DNA of 64,000 nt from the NCBI RefSeq assembly GCF_005491205.1, contig NZ_CP028035.1, forward strand, positions 372,001-436,000. The letters are read 5' to 3'. The position numbers and the translations under genes were made by a program. The notes beneath the pieces were generated by a model. It saw nothing but the letters and a program-made list of their open reading frames with translations. It searched no databases and was not told the DNA's origin. This DNA is from Nissabacter sp. SGAir0207. Lineage in GTDB: Bacteria > Pseudomonadota > Gammaproteobacteria > Enterobacterales > Enterobacteriaceae. Of the stretch, positions 1 through 10,790 are shown in pieces (positions within the stretch are counted from its first letter, which is position 1; every line of letters begins with the position of its first letter).

Positions 1-269
1 TGCGACAGCCCCTCCGGCAGCGTCACTGACCCGAGGGTAGCGTTATCGGCCGTCCACTGGATCTGCTGGCGATAGAGGTAGTAACCGGGCTTGATCTGCC
101 AGTTGAGCGTCAGTTGCGCGCCGCGCTGGGAGAAATCAAAGGCGAACGCCTGATCGGGCGGCACGAATTGCTGGGAAGCGGGCTGCGAAAAGAGTGAGGC
201 GTGCGCAGCCAAAGGGAGCAGCAGCAGGCTGCCCGCCCAGATTATGGCTTTAATGATGCGGTAATCCAT
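1..269 (-). CDS. dsbD: DsbD, thiol:disulfide interchange protein, N-terminal part only
   Basis: The first 89 codons of the inner-membrane reductant conduit that passes electrons from cytoplasmic thioredoxin to periplasmic DsbC, DsbG and CcmG. The translation begins [14 protein letters not shown], followed by a hydrophobic signal segment ending near residue 24 (AAHA), then the start of the N-terminal immunoglobulin-like domain with [14 protein letters not shown] and [16 protein letters not shown], both typical of DsbD. The gene runs off the left edge, so the membrane and thioredoxin domains are not visible. Its start lies inside the 3' end of cutA (28-bp overlap), so the pair is probably translationally coupled. 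Confidence 0.9.
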   Translation of the reverse strand, partial: MDYRIIKAIIWAGSLLLLPLAAHASLFSQPASQQFVPPDQAFAFDFSQRGAQLTLNWQIKPGYYLYRQQIQWTADNATLGSVTLPEGLS

Positions 270-568
270 GAGAGGTAATCTTTGTCTCCGTCGCGAACCG
301 GTAGCACCAGCAGTTCCGGTGTCTGGTAGGGGTGGTGTTGTTTTAGGCAGGCGAGCAGCGCCTCTTGGTGCGCGCTGTCGCTCTTGATCAGCATCTGCAC
401 CTCATACTCCTGTTCAAGCTTGCCCTCCCAGTAGTACATCGAACTGGCGCCGGGCAGCACGGTCACGCAGGCGGCCAGCTTCTCGCCGAGGGCGACGGCG
501 GCCAGACCTTGCGCGCTCCCTTCGTCCGGTGCGGTACAGAGCACGACAATCGCGGTGGGTTCAGTCAT
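242..568 (-). CDS. cutA: CutA, divalent cation tolerance protein
   Basis: 108 residues, the usual size for this small trimeric cytoplasmic protein of the PII-like fold, linked to copper tolerance. Diagnostic stretches are [16 protein letters not shown] near the N-terminus, [29 protein letters not shown] and [13 protein letters not shown]. The molecular function is still unsettled in the family; binding of Cu(II) is the best supported property. It overlaps dsbD downstream and lies 122 bp after dcuA on the same strand, as in E. coli. Confidence 0.95.
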   Translation of the reverse strand: MTEPTAIVVLCTAPDEGSAQGLAAVALGEKLAACVTVLPGASSMYYWEGKLEQEYEVQMLIKSDSAHQEALLACLKQHHPYQTPELLVLPVRDGDKDYLSWITASLKP

Positions 569-690
569 CAGGGCCTCGCGTGGGGTAGGGATGAAACAGC
601 AGGAGCAGAGACTATAGCGCGAAGCGTCGGGGGCTTGAAGGCGGGGCGGTGGATTTTACCGCGGGCAGCCAGCGCTGCCCGCGTAAGCCG

Positions 691-2007
691 TCAGAGCAGC
701 AGGCCGCCGATCGCGAAGCTGAAGATGACCGAGAGCGTCACGCCCAGCGTACCGGGGATAAAGAAGGGGTGGTTGAAGACAAAGCGCCCGATGCGGGTGG
801 TGCCGGTGTCATCCATCTGCACCGCCGCCACCAGCGTCGGGTAGGTCGGCAGGATAAACAGGCCAGAGACCGCCGGGAAGGAGGCCAGCGCGGTCAGCGG
901 CGCGACTCCCAGCGCCATCGCCATCGGCATCAGCGCTTTGGCGGTGGCCGCCTGCGAATAGAGCAGGGCGGAGCAGAAGAAGAAGATCACCGCCAGCAAC
1001 CAGGGGTGGGACTGGATGACGCTACCGGCCGTATCTTTAATCCACGTCAGGTTGTCCTGCACAAAGGTATCGCCCAGCCAGGCAACGCCGAGGATACAGA
1101 TGCTGGCGCTCATGCCAGCCTTGAAGGTACTGGCGTTAAGAATGGCGGCGGTATCAATGCGGCAGGCCAGGGTGATCAGCGTCGCGACGCTCAGCATGAT
1201 GATCAGGATGGCGTTGGTGGTGGTGGTCAACGGCTGCGCCGGGGTGCCGAACAGCGCCAAATGGACGCCGTTGCTGTTATAGATGGCGTAGAGCACCACC
1301 GCCAGCACGCCGAGCAGGAACAGCAGCACCGAGTGCGCCGCGCGCGGCGGGATGGTCAGGCTATGGCTGCCTCGCAGTGTCACCAGACCCTCCGCCAGCC
1401 GCTGCTGGTAGACCGGGTCATCCGAGAGCCGGGCATTGAACAGCCAGCTCACCAGCAGCGACATCACCAGCACCCCCGCCAGCGTGGCCGGGATCATCAC
1501 GCCGAGCAGCGTCAGGTAGCTGATACCGTGCGGCTCCATCGCCGAGGCCATAAAGACCACCGCCGCCGAGATAGGTGAGGCAGTGATGCCAATCTGCGCC
1601 GCCACGACGGCGGTGGAGAGCGGGCGGCAGGGGCGGATGCCCTGCTCTTTCGCCACCTCGGCAATCACCGGCAGCGCCGACAGCGAGATGTTGCCGGTGC
1701 CAGCAAACAGCGTCAGGAAGTAGGTGACCACCGGCGCCAACAGGGTGATGTAGCGCGGGTTGCGCCGCAGCAGCTTCTCGGTCTGGTGCACCAGATAGTC
1801 CATCCCGCCCGCCACCTGCATCGCGGAGATGGCCGCGATCACGGCCATAATGATGGAGATGACATCAAAGGGGATGGAACCGGGCTTGACGCCCACCAGC
1901 GCCAGCGCCAGCACCCCCAGCCCACCTGCAAAGCCAATCCCGATGCCGCCCAGACGGGCGCCGAGGAAAATGGCCAGCAGCACAATGACAAATTCGAGTA
2001 TCAACAT
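691..2007 (-). CDS. dcuA: DcuA, anaerobic C4-dicarboxylate/aspartate transporter
   Basis: 438 residues, almost wholly hydrophobic with about ten membrane segments. The start MLILEFVIVLLAIFLGARLG and the segments SIIMAVIAAISAMQVAGGMD, FAGTGNISLSALPVIAEVAK and ITASPISAAVVFMAS are close to E. coli DcuA. The protein exchanges aspartate, fumarate or malate for succinate across the inner membrane. It lies 133 bp downstream of aspA, separated by a hairpin terminator, so it probably has both read-through and its own transcription. Together with aspA and the nearby frd operon it supports fumarate respiration and aspartate-based nitrogen assimilation. Confidence 0.96.
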   Translation of the reverse strand: MLILEFVIVLLAIFLGARLGGIGIGFAGGLGVLALALVGVKPGSIPFDVISIIMAVIAAISAMQVAGGMDYLVHQTEKLLRRNPRYITLLAPVVTYFLTLFAGTGNISLSALPVIAEVAKEQGIRPCRPLSTAVVAAQIGITASPISAAVVFMASAMEPHGISYLTLLGVMIPATLAGVLVMSLLVSWLFNARLSDDPVYQQRLAEGLVTLRGSHSLTIPPRAAHSVLLFLLGVLAVVLYAIYNSNGVHLALFGTPAQPLTTTTNAILIIMLSVATLITLACRIDTAAILNASTFKAGMSASICILGVAWLGDTFVQDNLTWIKDTAGSVIQSHPWLLAVIFFFCSALLYSQAATAKALMPMAMALGVAPLTALASFPAVSGLFILPTYPTLVAAVQMDDTGTTRIGRFVFNHPFFIPGTLGVTLSVIFSFAIGGLLL

Positions 2008-2080
2008 GGTTCTGCTCTCGCGCTTATAGCGCGCTCCTTAGTGAAAAATGAAAACGTATTGTTATTATTTTGTGAGTACC

Positions 2081-2119
2081 AAAAGAAAAGGGCACGTTAT
2101 CCGTGGGAATAACGTGCCC
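2081..2119 (-). terminator. Rho-independent terminator after aspA
   Basis: An 11-bp perfect stem (2090-2100 with 2109-2119, GGGCACGTTAT and its complement) with an 8-base loop. On the minus strand it is followed by TTTTCTTTT. It lies 21 bp past the aspA stop codon and before dcuA, so it should attenuate rather than abolish transcription into dcuA. Confidence 0.8.
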
Positions 2120-2140
2120 TGAAATCAGGTCGGAACAGGT

Positions 2141-3577
2141 TTACTGTTCATTTTCATCGGTATAGCGTTTGGCTTTATAGGCCGGGAACATCAGGTTCTG
2201 CACCGAGAAGATGTCGTCCAGCTCCGCCTCGGTCAGCAAACCGCGCTCCAGCACCACTTCGCGCACGCTCTTGCCGGTCTCCGCACAGATCTTGCCGACG
2301 ATGTCGCCATTGTGGTGGCCGATGAACGGGTTGAGGTAGGTGACGATGCCGATGGAGTTGAATACGTAGGATTCGCACACCGCTTTGTTGGCGGTAATGC
2401 CGTTGACGCACTTCTCCAGCAGGTTATAGCAGGCATTGGTCAGGATGTGGATCGACTCAAACATTGCCTGCCCAATTACCGGCTCCATCACGTTCAGTTG
2501 CAGCTGGCCCGCCTCGGAGGCCATGGTGACGCAGGTGTCATTGCCGATCACCTTGAAGCAGACCTGATTCACCACCTCTGGCACCACCGGGTTAACCTTG
2601 GCGGGCATGATGGAGGAGCCAGCCTGCAACTCCGGCAGGTTGATCTCATTCAGGCCCGCGCGCGGGCCGGAGGAGAGCAGGCGCAAGTCGTTGCAGATTT
2701 TAGAGAGTTTCACCGCCAGCCGCTTCAGCGAACTGTGCACCATCACGTAGGCGCCGCAGTCGGAGGTGGCCTCAATCAGGTCTTCTGCCGGCACGCAGGG
2801 CAGGTTGCTCACCTCGGCCAGGTACTTCACCGCCAGCGGCTGGTAGCCCTCTGGCGTGTTGAGGCGGGTACCGATGGCGGTTGCGCCGAGGTTCACCTCC
2901 AGCAGCAGTTCGCCGGTGCGCAGCAGGTTTTTGGTCTCTTCCGCCAGCAGCACGTTAAAGGCATGGAACTCCTGGCCGAGGGTCATCGGCACCGCGTCCT
3001 GCAACTGGGTGCGGCCCATCTTCAGGATGGTTTCGAACTCTTTGGATTTGCGCTCAAAGCCCTCGCCCAGCTGGCCAATGGCATCAACCAGCTTCAGGAT
3101 CGAGGCATAAACCGCGATGCGGAAGCCGGTCGGGTAGGCGTCGTTGGTGGACTGGCACTTATTCAGGTGATCGTTCGGGTTCAGGTACTGGTACTCGCCC
3201 TTCTGGTGCCCCATCAGCTCCAGACCGATGTTGGCCAGCACCTCGTTGGTGTTCATGTTGAGGGAGGTGCCCGCGCCGCCCTGGAACACGTCCACCGGGA
3301 ACTGATCCATGCACTTGCCTTTATTCAGCACCTCATCACAGGCCAGGATAATGACATCGGCGATCTTGCGTGGGATGGTTTTCAGTTCTTTGTTTGCCAG
3401 CGCAGCCGCTTTCTTCACCATCACCATGCCGCGCACGAACTCCGGGACGTCGCTGATTTTGGTATTGCTGATGTAGAAGTTTTCAATCGCACGCAGGGTA
3501 TGGATCCCATAGTAAGCCTCTGCCGGCACTTCACGGGTGCCCAGCAGATCTTCTTCGATACGAATAGTGTTAGACAT
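2141..3577 (-). CDS. aspA: AspA, aspartate ammonia-lyase
   Basis: 478 residues, the standard length. The enzyme deaminates L-aspartate to fumarate and ammonia in the cytoplasm as a tetramer of the fumarase/aspartase superfamily. Visible signatures are [37 protein letters not shown] and the superfamily loop [11 protein letters not shown], which carries the catalytic serine. Start chosen at [18 protein letters not shown], preceded by an AGAAGG-type ribosome binding site. The fumarate produced feeds FrdABCD, and substrate and product move through DcuA just downstream. A CRP-type site lies 183 bp upstream. Confidence 0.97.
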   Translation of the reverse strand: MSNTIRIEEDLLGTREVPAEAYYGIHTLRAIENFYISNTKISDVPEFVRGMVMVKKAAALANKELKTIPRKIADVIILACDEVLNKGKCMDQFPVDVFQGGAGTSLNMNTNEVLANIGLELMGHQKGEYQYLNPNDHLNKCQSTNDAYPTGFRIAVYASILKLVDAIGQLGEGFERKSKEFETILKMGRTQLQDAVPMTLGQEFHAFNVLLAEETKNLLRTGELLLEVNLGATAIGTRLNTPEGYQPLAVKYLAEVSNLPCVPAEDLIEATSDCGAYVMVHSSLKRLAVKLSKICNDLRLLSSGPRAGLNEINLPELQAGSSIMPAKVNPVVPEVVNQVCFKVIGNDTCVTMASEAGQLQLNVMEPVIGQAMFESIHILTNACYNLLEKCVNGITANKAVCESYVFNSIGIVTYLNPFIGHHNGDIVGKICAETGKSVREVVLERGLLTEAELDDIFSVQNLMFPAYKAKRYTDENEQ

Positions 3578-3931
3578 AGAACCTTCTTGTTTGATGCCGT
3601 AAATGGATGACTGAATAAATAGTAGTCTTTGAGCTGAATCGTGCCTGCGCCACAGGATAAACCACCGCCCCGCTGGCGGGCACGATCATATGCTGCTTTT
3701 CAAGAAATGCACGTGCGCGGCTCACTCCCCACGCAATCCATCCCGCCCAGTTGTATATCTGTGAAGGAGTTCACACTTCCCGCCCGGCCAGAAGAAAAGT
3801 CACCGGTACGGTTGAATTCTCCCGCTGGCAGCACCATCTCAAGGTAGTCAGCCCGGTTGCGTGGCAGCCTGGCCCCCATTTTTACGCGTTGGCGACCAAC
3901 ATGCCAGCGCGTTTGCTGAAAGGAGAGTGCG
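3578..3931. other. Intergenic region between divergent aspA and fxsA
   Basis: 354 bases without a supportable gene. The clear element is the CRP-type palindrome at 3760-3775. The aspA-proximal half (3600-3640) is AT-rich, as expected for the aspA promoter. No hairpin with a T-run and no credible small reading frame was seen. Confidence 0.7.
3760..3775. promoter_or_regulatory. CRP binding site, consensus half-sites
   Basis: TGTGA-AGGAGT-TCACA: both 5-base half-sites match the CRP consensus exactly and the 6-base spacing is right. It sits 183 bp upstream of the aspA start and 157 bp upstream of the fxsA start. Catabolite control of aspA is established in E. coli; which of the two divergent genes uses this site here is inferred. 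Confidence 0.8.
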
Positions 3932-4405
3932 GTGCGTCTGTTACCGTTATTGGTGATATTTCTGCTGGCCTACATCGAAATATCGCTGTTTATCCAGGTT
4001 GCCCATGTGCTGGGCGTCTTCCTTACCCTGCTGCTGGTGATCTTCACCTCCGGCGTTGGGATTTCGCTGGTGCGCAATGAGGGGATGAAGACCCTGATGC
4101 AGATCCAGCAAAAGCTGGCGCTGGGCGAAAGCCCGGCGGCAGAGATGGTCAAGAGCGTGTCGCTGCTGCTGGCGGGCTTCCTGCTGCTGCTGCCCGGTTT
4201 CTTTACTGACTTCCTCGGCCTGCTGCTGCTGTTGCCGCCGGTGCAAAAACACCTGACGCTCAAACTGTTGCCGCACCTCACCTTTAGCCGCAGTGGTTTC
4301 CGCGCCGGGCAGGGTGGCGGCGCGACCTTTGAGGGTGAATACCAGCGCAAGGATGAGTACCACGAGCGCTTGGGCCACACCGACCGCGAGAAAGACGACA
4401 AGTAG
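3932..4405 (+). CDS. fxsA: FxsA, inner-membrane protein
   Basis: 157 residues starting at a GTG codon 6 bases after AAGGAGAG. Hydrophobic segments at about 2-22, 25-45 and 75-100 (LLLAGFLLLLPGFFTDFLGLLLLLPP) and a charged, glycine-rich cytoplasmic tail rich in E, R, K and D. The family was named for suppression of F exclusion of phage T7 in E. coli; its biochemical role is not known. Its position between aspA and groES is the same as in E. coli. Confidence 0.93.
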   Translation: MRLLPLLVIFLLAYIEISLFIQVAHVLGVFLTLLLVIFTSGVGISLVRNEGMKTLMQIQQKLALGESPAAEMVKSVSLLLAGFLLLLPGFFTDFLGLLLLLPPVQKHLTLKLLPHLTFSRSGFRAGQGGGATFEGEYQRKDEYHERLGHTDREKDDK

Positions 4406-4532
4406 GGCGAAAGCTGAAAAGGCCAGGCTGGGGTGGCGGCGTCCGCCCCGGCGCGTTAGAGTGCGGGCTGGCCTAAGGCGGCCCACCAATTTTGCGGGGC
4501 AGGGCAAGAACGAAAAATTTTTTTGGCTCTGT

Positions 4533-4563
4533 CCCTTGAAGGGGGCGTGAATGCCCCCCATCT
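4533..4563 (+). promoter_or_regulatory. Sigma32 (RpoH) heat-shock promoter of groESL
   Basis: CCCTTGAA at 4533-4540 (the sigma32 -35 element) and CCCCATCT at 4556-4563 (the -10 element), about 15 bases apart, 81 bp before groES. The arrangement matches the well-known E. coli groE heat-shock promoter. No CIRCE inverted repeat is present, so HrcA control is not expected. Confidence 0.9.
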
Positions 4564-4565
4564 AG

Positions 4566-4937
<372 letters not shown>

Positions 4938-4961
4938 TTCACGCGCAAATCACTGAACTGA

Positions 4962-6632
<1,671 letters not shown>

Positions 6633-6665
6633 TCCGTCCCTGACTGTCCCCCACAGTCTGTAGCG

Positions 6666-6693
6666 AAACCCCCGGCCTTGGCTGGGGGTTTTT
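6666..6693 (+). terminator. Rho-independent terminator of groESL
   Basis: The stem AACCCCC/GGGGGTT with a short inner fold is followed directly by a T-run, 34 bp after the groEL stop codon. Confidence 0.85.
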
Positions 6694-6879
6694 ATTTATC
6701 TGCGCATTAATTCGCAACTAATTGATTGTTGCTGCTATATATCTATCATAGTCTCGCTGAATTAACGTATAAACTGTAGACTACCTGCGCGCAGCCTATC
6801 GTCAGGGCAGCGGATGCCTAACCGGCACGGCGCCCCGGCTGGTAAGGTCGGCGAGAGTCTTAACTATATGGGGAAAAAG

Positions 6880-7224
6880 ATGCGGATTAACGTCTTTCTT
6901 GGTCTTTCAGCAGCCTTGCTGCTGGCGGGTTGCAGCAGTACCCACCAATTGAGTTCGGCTGGCCAGCAGGTCAAATTTACCGACAGCCAACCGAGCAGCA
7001 GCTGCCGGCTGGTGGGTGAGGTGACCGGCTCGCAGAGCAACTGGTTCTCTGGCACCGGTGGCGATGGCAGTTCCATGCGCGGCGCGGCCAATGACCTGCG
7101 CAACAAAGCGGCGGAGATGGGCGGTAACGTCATTTATGGCGCCACCAGCCCGAGTGAGGATTTCTGGTCCAGCTTCGTGCCGAAAGACAGCAAAATGGTG
7201 GGTCAGGTCTACCACTGCCCCTGA
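6880..7224 (+). CDS. yjeI: YjeI, DUF4156 lipoprotein
   Basis: 114 residues from the second candidate start, MRINVFLGLSAALLLAGCSS. The lipobox LLAGC puts the lipidated cysteine near residue 18, so it is an envelope lipoprotein; the residues after the cysteine are Ser-Ser, which favours outer-membrane sorting. The conserved body includes QSNWFSG, GSSMRGAANDLRNKAAEMGGNVIYG and a C-terminal VYHCP. The function is unknown. An ATG 12 bases upstream adds MGKK and cannot be excluded. The position between groEL and epmB matches E. coli. Confidence 0.88.
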   Translation: MRINVFLGLSAALLLAGCSSTHQLSSAGQQVKFTDSQPSSSCRLVGEVTGSQSNWFSGTGGDGSSMRGAANDLRNKAAEMGGNVIYGATSPSEDFWSSFVPKDSKMVGQVYHCP

Positions 7225-7277
7225 CAGGCAGGCAAGCAGTGCCCGGTGGCGAGGTCTCCCTCGCCCTCCTTGGGCCG

Positions 7278-8306
7278 TCAGGCTTGCTTCAGGTAGAGAT
7301 CGAGCGGCGTTTTGCTCGGCTCGCCGCCCACTTCCCGCGCCAGCTTCGGCACCATATAGCCGGAGACCTTGGTCAGCAGCGCCTTCACCAGCGCCCGCGC
7401 CTCATCATCCCCCACCATAAAGTGCGCCGCACCCTGTACCTTATCCAGCACATGCAGGTAGTAAGGCAAAATGCCCGCGTCAAACAGGGCGTTGCTCAAC
7501 TGTGCCAGGATCTCCGCGTCATCATTGACACCGCGCAGCAGCACGCTCTGGTTTAGCAGCGTCACGCCAGCGCGCTTCAATTGCGCCATACTCTGACGCA
7601 GGGCGTCATCGATCTCCTGCGGGTGGTTGATGTGGGTCACCATCAGCACCTGCAAGCGGGAGCTGGACAGCCGCTGGCAGAACGCCGGCGTGATGCGGGC
7701 AGGGATTACCACCGGCAAGCGGCTATGGATGCGCAGCCGTTTCAGGTGCGGAATTGCCTCCAGCTCACCGATCAGCCAATCCAGTTCGTGGTCTTTGGCC
7801 ATCAGCGGATCGCCGCCGGAGAAAATTATTTCATCCAATTCTTCATGCAGACGGATATACTCCAACGCCCTGGACCAGTTGGCCCGGTTGCCTTGGTTAT
7901 CCTGATAGGGGAAGTGGCGGCGGAAGCAGTAGCGGCAGTTGACCGCACAGCCGCCCTTGACCAGCAACAGCGCGCGGTTGCGGTACTTGTGCAGCAAACC
8001 GGGCACCACGCTCTGCTGCTCTTCCAGCGGATCGGTGGTAAAACCGGGTGCGGCGACAAACTCTTGCTGGGCAGTCAATACCTGGATCAACAGGGGATCC
8101 GTCGGATCGCCGGGTTGCATCCGGGCGGCAAAGGCGCGGGGTACGCGCAAGGGGAAGAGGCGACGGGCATCACGTCCCGCCTGCAGCTCCGGATGGTGTT
8201 CAAGGCCGAGCAGGGTTAACAGTTCATCCGGGTCAGTAATAACATCGGCGAGTTGCTGCAACCAATCTTCTCTAACCGCCGTGTCTTGGGTTATAATATG
8301 TGCCAT
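7278..8306 (-). CDS. epmB: EpmB, EF-P-activating L-lysine 2,3-aminomutase
   Basis: 342 residues. Radical-SAM enzyme that converts alpha-lysine to (R)-beta-lysine for modification of elongation factor P. The 4Fe-4S cysteines are C120, C124 and C127 (CAVNCRYC, the CX3CX2C motif). The barrel segment [14 protein letters not shown] follows, and the PLP lysine region is in the C-terminal third. It diverges from efp with only 43 bp between the starts, placing the modifying enzyme beside its target; the second enzyme, EpmA, is encoded at 13551. Confidence 0.95.
   Translation of the reverse strand: MAHIITQDTAVREDWLQQLADVITDPDELLTLLGLEHHPELQAGRDARRLFPLRVPRAFAARMQPGDPTDPLLIQVLTAQQEFVAAPGFTTDPLEEQQSVVPGLLHKYRNRALLLVKGGCAVNCRYCFRRHFPYQDNQGNRANWSRALEYIRLHEELDEIIFSGGDPLMAKDHELDWLIGELEAIPHLKRLRIHSRLPVVIPARITPAFCQRLSSSRLQVLMVTHINHPQEIDDALRQSMAQLKRAGVTLLNQSVLLRGVNDDAEILAQLSNALFDAGILPYYLHVLDKVQGAAHFMVGDDEARALVKALLTKVSGYMVPKLAREVGGEPSKTPLDLYLKQA
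8292..8297 (+). promoter_or_regulatory. Candidate -10 element for efp inside epmB codons 4-5
   Basis: A perfect TATAAT lies 58 bp upstream of the efp start and overlaps the first codons of the divergent epmB. No good -35 element sits 16-18 bp upstream, so this is a weak assignment. Confidence 0.35.
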
Positions 8307-8349
8307 TTTTTTGGCTAAGCTACCAGTTTACATTATTCAGAGGGCCACT

Positions 8350-8916
8350 ATGGCGACTTATTCTAGCAACGATTTCCGTGCCGGTCTTAAAATCATGTTC
8401 GAAGGCGAGCCTTACGCTGTCGAATCCAGCGAGTTCGTCAAACCGGGCAAGGGCCAGGCGTTTGCGCGTGTTAAAATGCGTCGTCTGCTGACCGGCACCC
8501 GTGTTGAGAAAACCTTCAAATCCACTGACTCCGCCGAAGGCGCAGACGTGGTCGACATGAACCTGACTTACCTCTACAACGACGGTGAGTTCTGGCACTT
8601 CATGAACAACGAAACCTTCGAGCAGCTGGCTGCAGACGCGAAAGCCGTAGGCGACAGCACCAAATGGCTGCTGGATCAGGCTGAGTGCATCGTGACCCTG
8701 TGGAACGGCCAGCCGATCTCCGTGACCCCGCCGAACTTCGTTGAGCTGGAGATCGTGGATACCGATCCGGGCCTGAAGGGCGACACCGCAGGGACTGGCG
8801 GCAAGCCGGCTACCCTGTCCACTGGCGCCGTGGTGAAAGTACCGCTGTTCGTCCAGCTGGGTGAAGTGATCAAAGTTGACACCCGCTCTGGCGAATACGT
8901 CTCCCGCGTGAAGTAA
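8350..8916 (+). CDS. efp: Elongation factor P
   Basis: 188 residues, the family length. EF-P binds between the ribosomal P and E sites and relieves stalling on consecutive prolines. The modified lysine is K34 in the tip loop (KPGKGQ); its presence, together with epmB and epmA in this window, indicates the beta-lysyl-lysine type of EF-P. Start chosen at [16 protein letters not shown], preceded by AGAGGGCC. The KOW-like and two OB domains are all present, ending GEYVSRVK. Confidence 0.98.
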   Translation: MATYSSNDFRAGLKIMFEGEPYAVESSEFVKPGKGQAFARVKMRRLLTGTRVEKTFKSTDSAEGADVVDMNLTYLYNDGEFWHFMNNETFEQLAADAKAVGDSTKWLLDQAECIVTLWNGQPISVTPPNFVELEIVDTDPGLKGDTAGTGGKPATLSTGAVVKVPLFVQLGEVIKVDTRSGEYVSRVK

Positions 8917-8966
8917 TGCCCCTGCCGCTGCGACGCCCGTTGCAGCGGCAATTTTGGATCCCTACC

Positions 8967-9098
8967 ATGCTGAATAAAATCCAGCGCCTTGCCCTGTTCC
9001 TGCTGATGCTCACTGCCCTGACCGGCTGCAACACCGCCCGCGGCATGGGTGAAGATATCCAGCACCTTGGCAGCGCCATCTCCCATATCGCCAGCTGA
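8967..9098 (+). CDS. ecnA: Entericidin A-type lipoprotein
   Basis: 43 residues: MLNKIQRLALFLLMLTALTG, then lipobox cysteine C21 (ALTGC) and a short mature tail NTARGMGEDIQHLGSAISHIAS. This is the entericidin fold of tiny envelope lipoproteins. In E. coli EcnA is described as the antidote partner of the bacteriolytic EcnB. It lies 50 bp after efp and 102 bp before ecnB, the same tandem order as E. coli. Which paralogue is A and which B rests on order and similarity. Confidence 0.88.
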   Translation: MLNKIQRLALFLLMLTALTGCNTARGMGEDIQHLGSAISHIAS

Positions 9099-9150
9099 TT
9101 TGTCCGCTTAAAAAATATCCTGTTGTTTTCCGCATGTTTTCTTTTCTTGG

Positions 9151-9160
9151 CTACACTAAA
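9151..9160 (+). promoter_or_regulatory. Candidate sigmaS-type -10 region of ecnB
   Basis: CTACACTAAA resembles the extended sigmaS -10 consensus (CTA-C/T-ACTTAA type), 41 bp before the ecnB start. Stationary-phase, sigmaS-dependent expression of ecnB is known in E. coli; its use here is inferred. Confidence 0.4.
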
Positions 9161-9200
9161 GGGGCATGAGCACACTTCCCTGTAGAAGAAGGATATTTTT

Positions 9201-9332
9201 ATGTTGAAGAAAACTCTTTTGGTGGTGCTGTCCCTGGCGTTTCTCTCTTCACTGACAGCGTGCAATACGACGCGTGGGGTGGGGCAAGATGTTGAAGCCG
9301 GCGGCGAGGCAATCCAGCGTACTGCTCAGTAA
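9201..9332 (+). CDS. ecnB: Entericidin B-type lipoprotein
   Basis: 43 residues: signal segment MLKKTLLVVLSLAFLSS, lipobox LTAC with the cysteine at 21, then NTTRGVGQDVEAGGEAIQRT. The CNTTRGVG core is characteristic of EcnB. The strong AGAAGGATATTTTT leader supports the start. In E. coli EcnB is a sigmaS-controlled bacteriolytic lipoprotein made in stationary phase. It is followed by a strong terminator, so it is probably a single transcription unit with its own promoter. Confidence 0.9.
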   Translation: MLKKTLLVVLSLAFLSSLTACNTTRGVGQDVEAGGEAIQRTAQ

Positions 9333-9339
9333 TAGGAAG

Positions 9340-9378
9340 GGTACGGACACGCTGTCTCTGTGGCCGTACCTGATTTTT
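9340..9378 (+). terminator. Terminator after ecnB
   Basis: GGTACGG (9340-9346) pairs with CCGTACC (9364-9370), with further pairing CAC/GTG inside; TGATTTTT follows. It sits between the convergent ecnB and blc genes. Confidence 0.8.
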
Positions 9379-9379
9379 C

Positions 9380-9904
9380 TCAGGACTGGTTAACCCAAAT
9401 CAATTTGCTGGTATCAAAGCCATAGCGTTTGGCAGTCTCCAGCAACCGGCTTTTCGCCACCTCATCCAAAATCGGCGTGCGTGACAAAATCCACAGGTAC
9501 TTCTTGTTCGGGCCGCAGACCAGCGCGTACTGGTAGTTACGGTCCAGCTCTATCACGTTATAGCCACCATAGAAGGGGCCGAAGAAGGAGACCTTGAGTG
9601 CCGCACGCACCGGTGTCCCCAGAAAATAGCCTTTGCCCTCACTCTCCTGCCAGGTTTTCTTTTTGGGATTGTAGCCGCGGTTGATCACCTTGATGCCGCC
9701 ATCCTGACGGGTGCTGTAGTTGGCGGTGACATGATCCAGCCCACGCTCGAACCCATGATCCATGCGGGCGATTTCATACCAGGTGCCGAGGTAGCGCGGC
9801 AGTTCAAAGTTCTCTACCACTTTCACATCCGGTGGCGGCTTCACGCTACATGCTACCGAAAATAGCGCGGTCATCATGACGCCGAGTTTTGACCAAAGAT
9901 GCAT
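9380..9904 (-). CDS. blc: Blc, outer-membrane lipocalin lipoprotein
   Basis: 174 residues from MHLWSKLGVM, chosen over a start 6 codons upstream because AAGGAAAGG precedes it. The lipobox SVAC puts the lipidated cysteine at 19. The lipocalin signature YLGTWYEIARMDHGFERG and the conserved SFFGPFYGGYNVIELD and LWILSRTP segments are present. Bacterial Blc is an outer-membrane lysophospholipid-binding lipoprotein, sigmaS-induced in E. coli. Here it directly follows the frd operon; ampC and sugE, which separate or flank it in K-12, are absent. Confidence 0.94.
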   Translation of the reverse strand: MHLWSKLGVMMTALFSVACSVKPPPDVKVVENFELPRYLGTWYEIARMDHGFERGLDHVTANYSTRQDGGIKVINRGYNPKKKTWQESEGKGYFLGTPVRAALKVSFFGPFYGGYNVIELDRNYQYALVCGPNKKYLWILSRTPILDEVAKSRLLETAKRYGFDTSKLIWVNQS

Positions 9905-9973
9905 AGCCTTTCCTTTTCTCATCCATCTGCCTTAAGTGTAGGTAATAAAAATGAATAAGAGGCAAGCCGCCAA

Positions 9974-9996
9974 ATAAAAACGGCCCCGCAGGGCCG
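9974..9996 (-). terminator. Terminator of the frdABCD operon
   Basis: CGGCCC (9981-9986) pairs with GGGCCG (9991-9996). On the minus strand the stem is followed by TTTTTATTT, 19 bp beyond the frdD stop. Confidence 0.8.
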
Positions 9997-10014
9997 CTGT
10001 CAGTGATAGTGCGC

Positions 10015-10371
10015 TCAGAGCGCCAGCAGGCCGATGGCGCTGACGATGGTCAAAATGGCGGCCAGTCCATAGAACAGCCACTTGCCCGCCGGGATGTGCA
10101 GCTTGAGATCGTGGGTCATGTGGTGCAGGCGATGCAGCCCGCACCACAGCGGCAGCGCCGCCATCAGGAACAGGAATATCCGCCCCAGCCAGCTCTGGCT
10201 AAAGGCCAGCACGCGCGCGTAGCTGAATGCCCCGTCTGGTGCCCAACCCAACGGTAGCAGCACGCCGAGCAGCAGGATCACGGCGGGCGCCACCAGCGCC
10301 GTCCACATGCCGCCGGCACCAAACAGCGCCCAGAACGGCGGCTCATCAGAGCGTTTCGGTTGTTGGTTCAT
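10015..10371 (-). CDS. frdD: FrdD, fumarate reductase membrane anchor
   Basis: 118 residues with three membrane helices (about 29-51, 60-85 and 95-117). With FrdC it anchors the catalytic FrdAB dimer to the cytoplasmic face of the inner membrane and forms the menaquinol sites. The N-terminus [22 protein letters not shown] and the [15 protein letters not shown] segment match E. coli FrdD. It is the last gene of the operon, 15 bp after frdC. Confidence 0.96.
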   Translation of the reverse strand: MNQQPKRSDEPPFWALFGAGGMWTALVAPAVILLLGVLLPLGWAPDGAFSYARVLAFSQSWLGRIFLFLMAALPLWCGLHRLHHMTHDLKLHIPAGKWLFYGLAAILTIVSAIGLLAL

Positions 10372-10386
10372 CAGGTTCTCCCCCTC

Positions 10387-10779
10387 TTAATAGAGCGCCA
10401 GCAACAGAATCGCCAGCGACAGCACCACCATCACGCCCCACAGCAGGGCGACCAGCGGGGCCGGTTTCAGTTTCTCCCCTTTCACGATCAGGGTGGCGGC
10501 CTTCGGCGCCAGCTCAAACCAGGTTTTGCTGTGCAGCAGCGCCGCCGCCAGCGCGATCAGGTTGAGCACCATCACCAGCGGGTTTTGCAGCAGCTGGACA
10601 AACGCGGCCCACCCCTCTGGCCCGGCCTTCAGCCGGTAGATGCCGTGGATCAGCAGCAAACTGAACCAGACGGCGGGCAGGGCAGTGGCCTCGCGCAGCA
10701 TGTAGAAGCGGTAGAATGCCAGCCGTTGCCACCAGTCAGGTGTCACCGGGCGGACATAGGGTTTGCGTTGGGTGGTCAT
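10387..10779 (-). CDS. frdC: FrdC, fumarate reductase membrane anchor
   Basis: 130 residues with three membrane helices. [39 protein letters not shown] and [23 protein letters not shown] match the E. coli subunit, including the conserved glutamate in MLREAT near the quinol site. A second ATG one codon upstream would add a single methionine. It lies 11 bp after frdB in the four-gene operon. Confidence 0.95.
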   Translation of the reverse strand: MTTQRKPYVRPVTPDWWQRLAFYRFYMLREATALPAVWFSLLLIHGIYRLKAGPEGWAAFVQLLQNPLVMVLNLIALAAALLHSKTWFELAPKAATLIVKGEKLKPAPLVALLWGVMVVLSLAILLLALY

Positions 10780-10790
10780 CATGGCTCTCC

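Noticed and set aside
2312..3610. 432-codon open reading frame antisense to aspA
   Set aside because: Same artefact; aspA on the other strand is unambiguous and the antisense product has no recognisable motif.
8967..9098. Longer reading of ecnA beginning at 8916
   Set aside because: It would start within the efp stop region and bury the signal peptide; the start at 8967 gives a typical lipoprotein.
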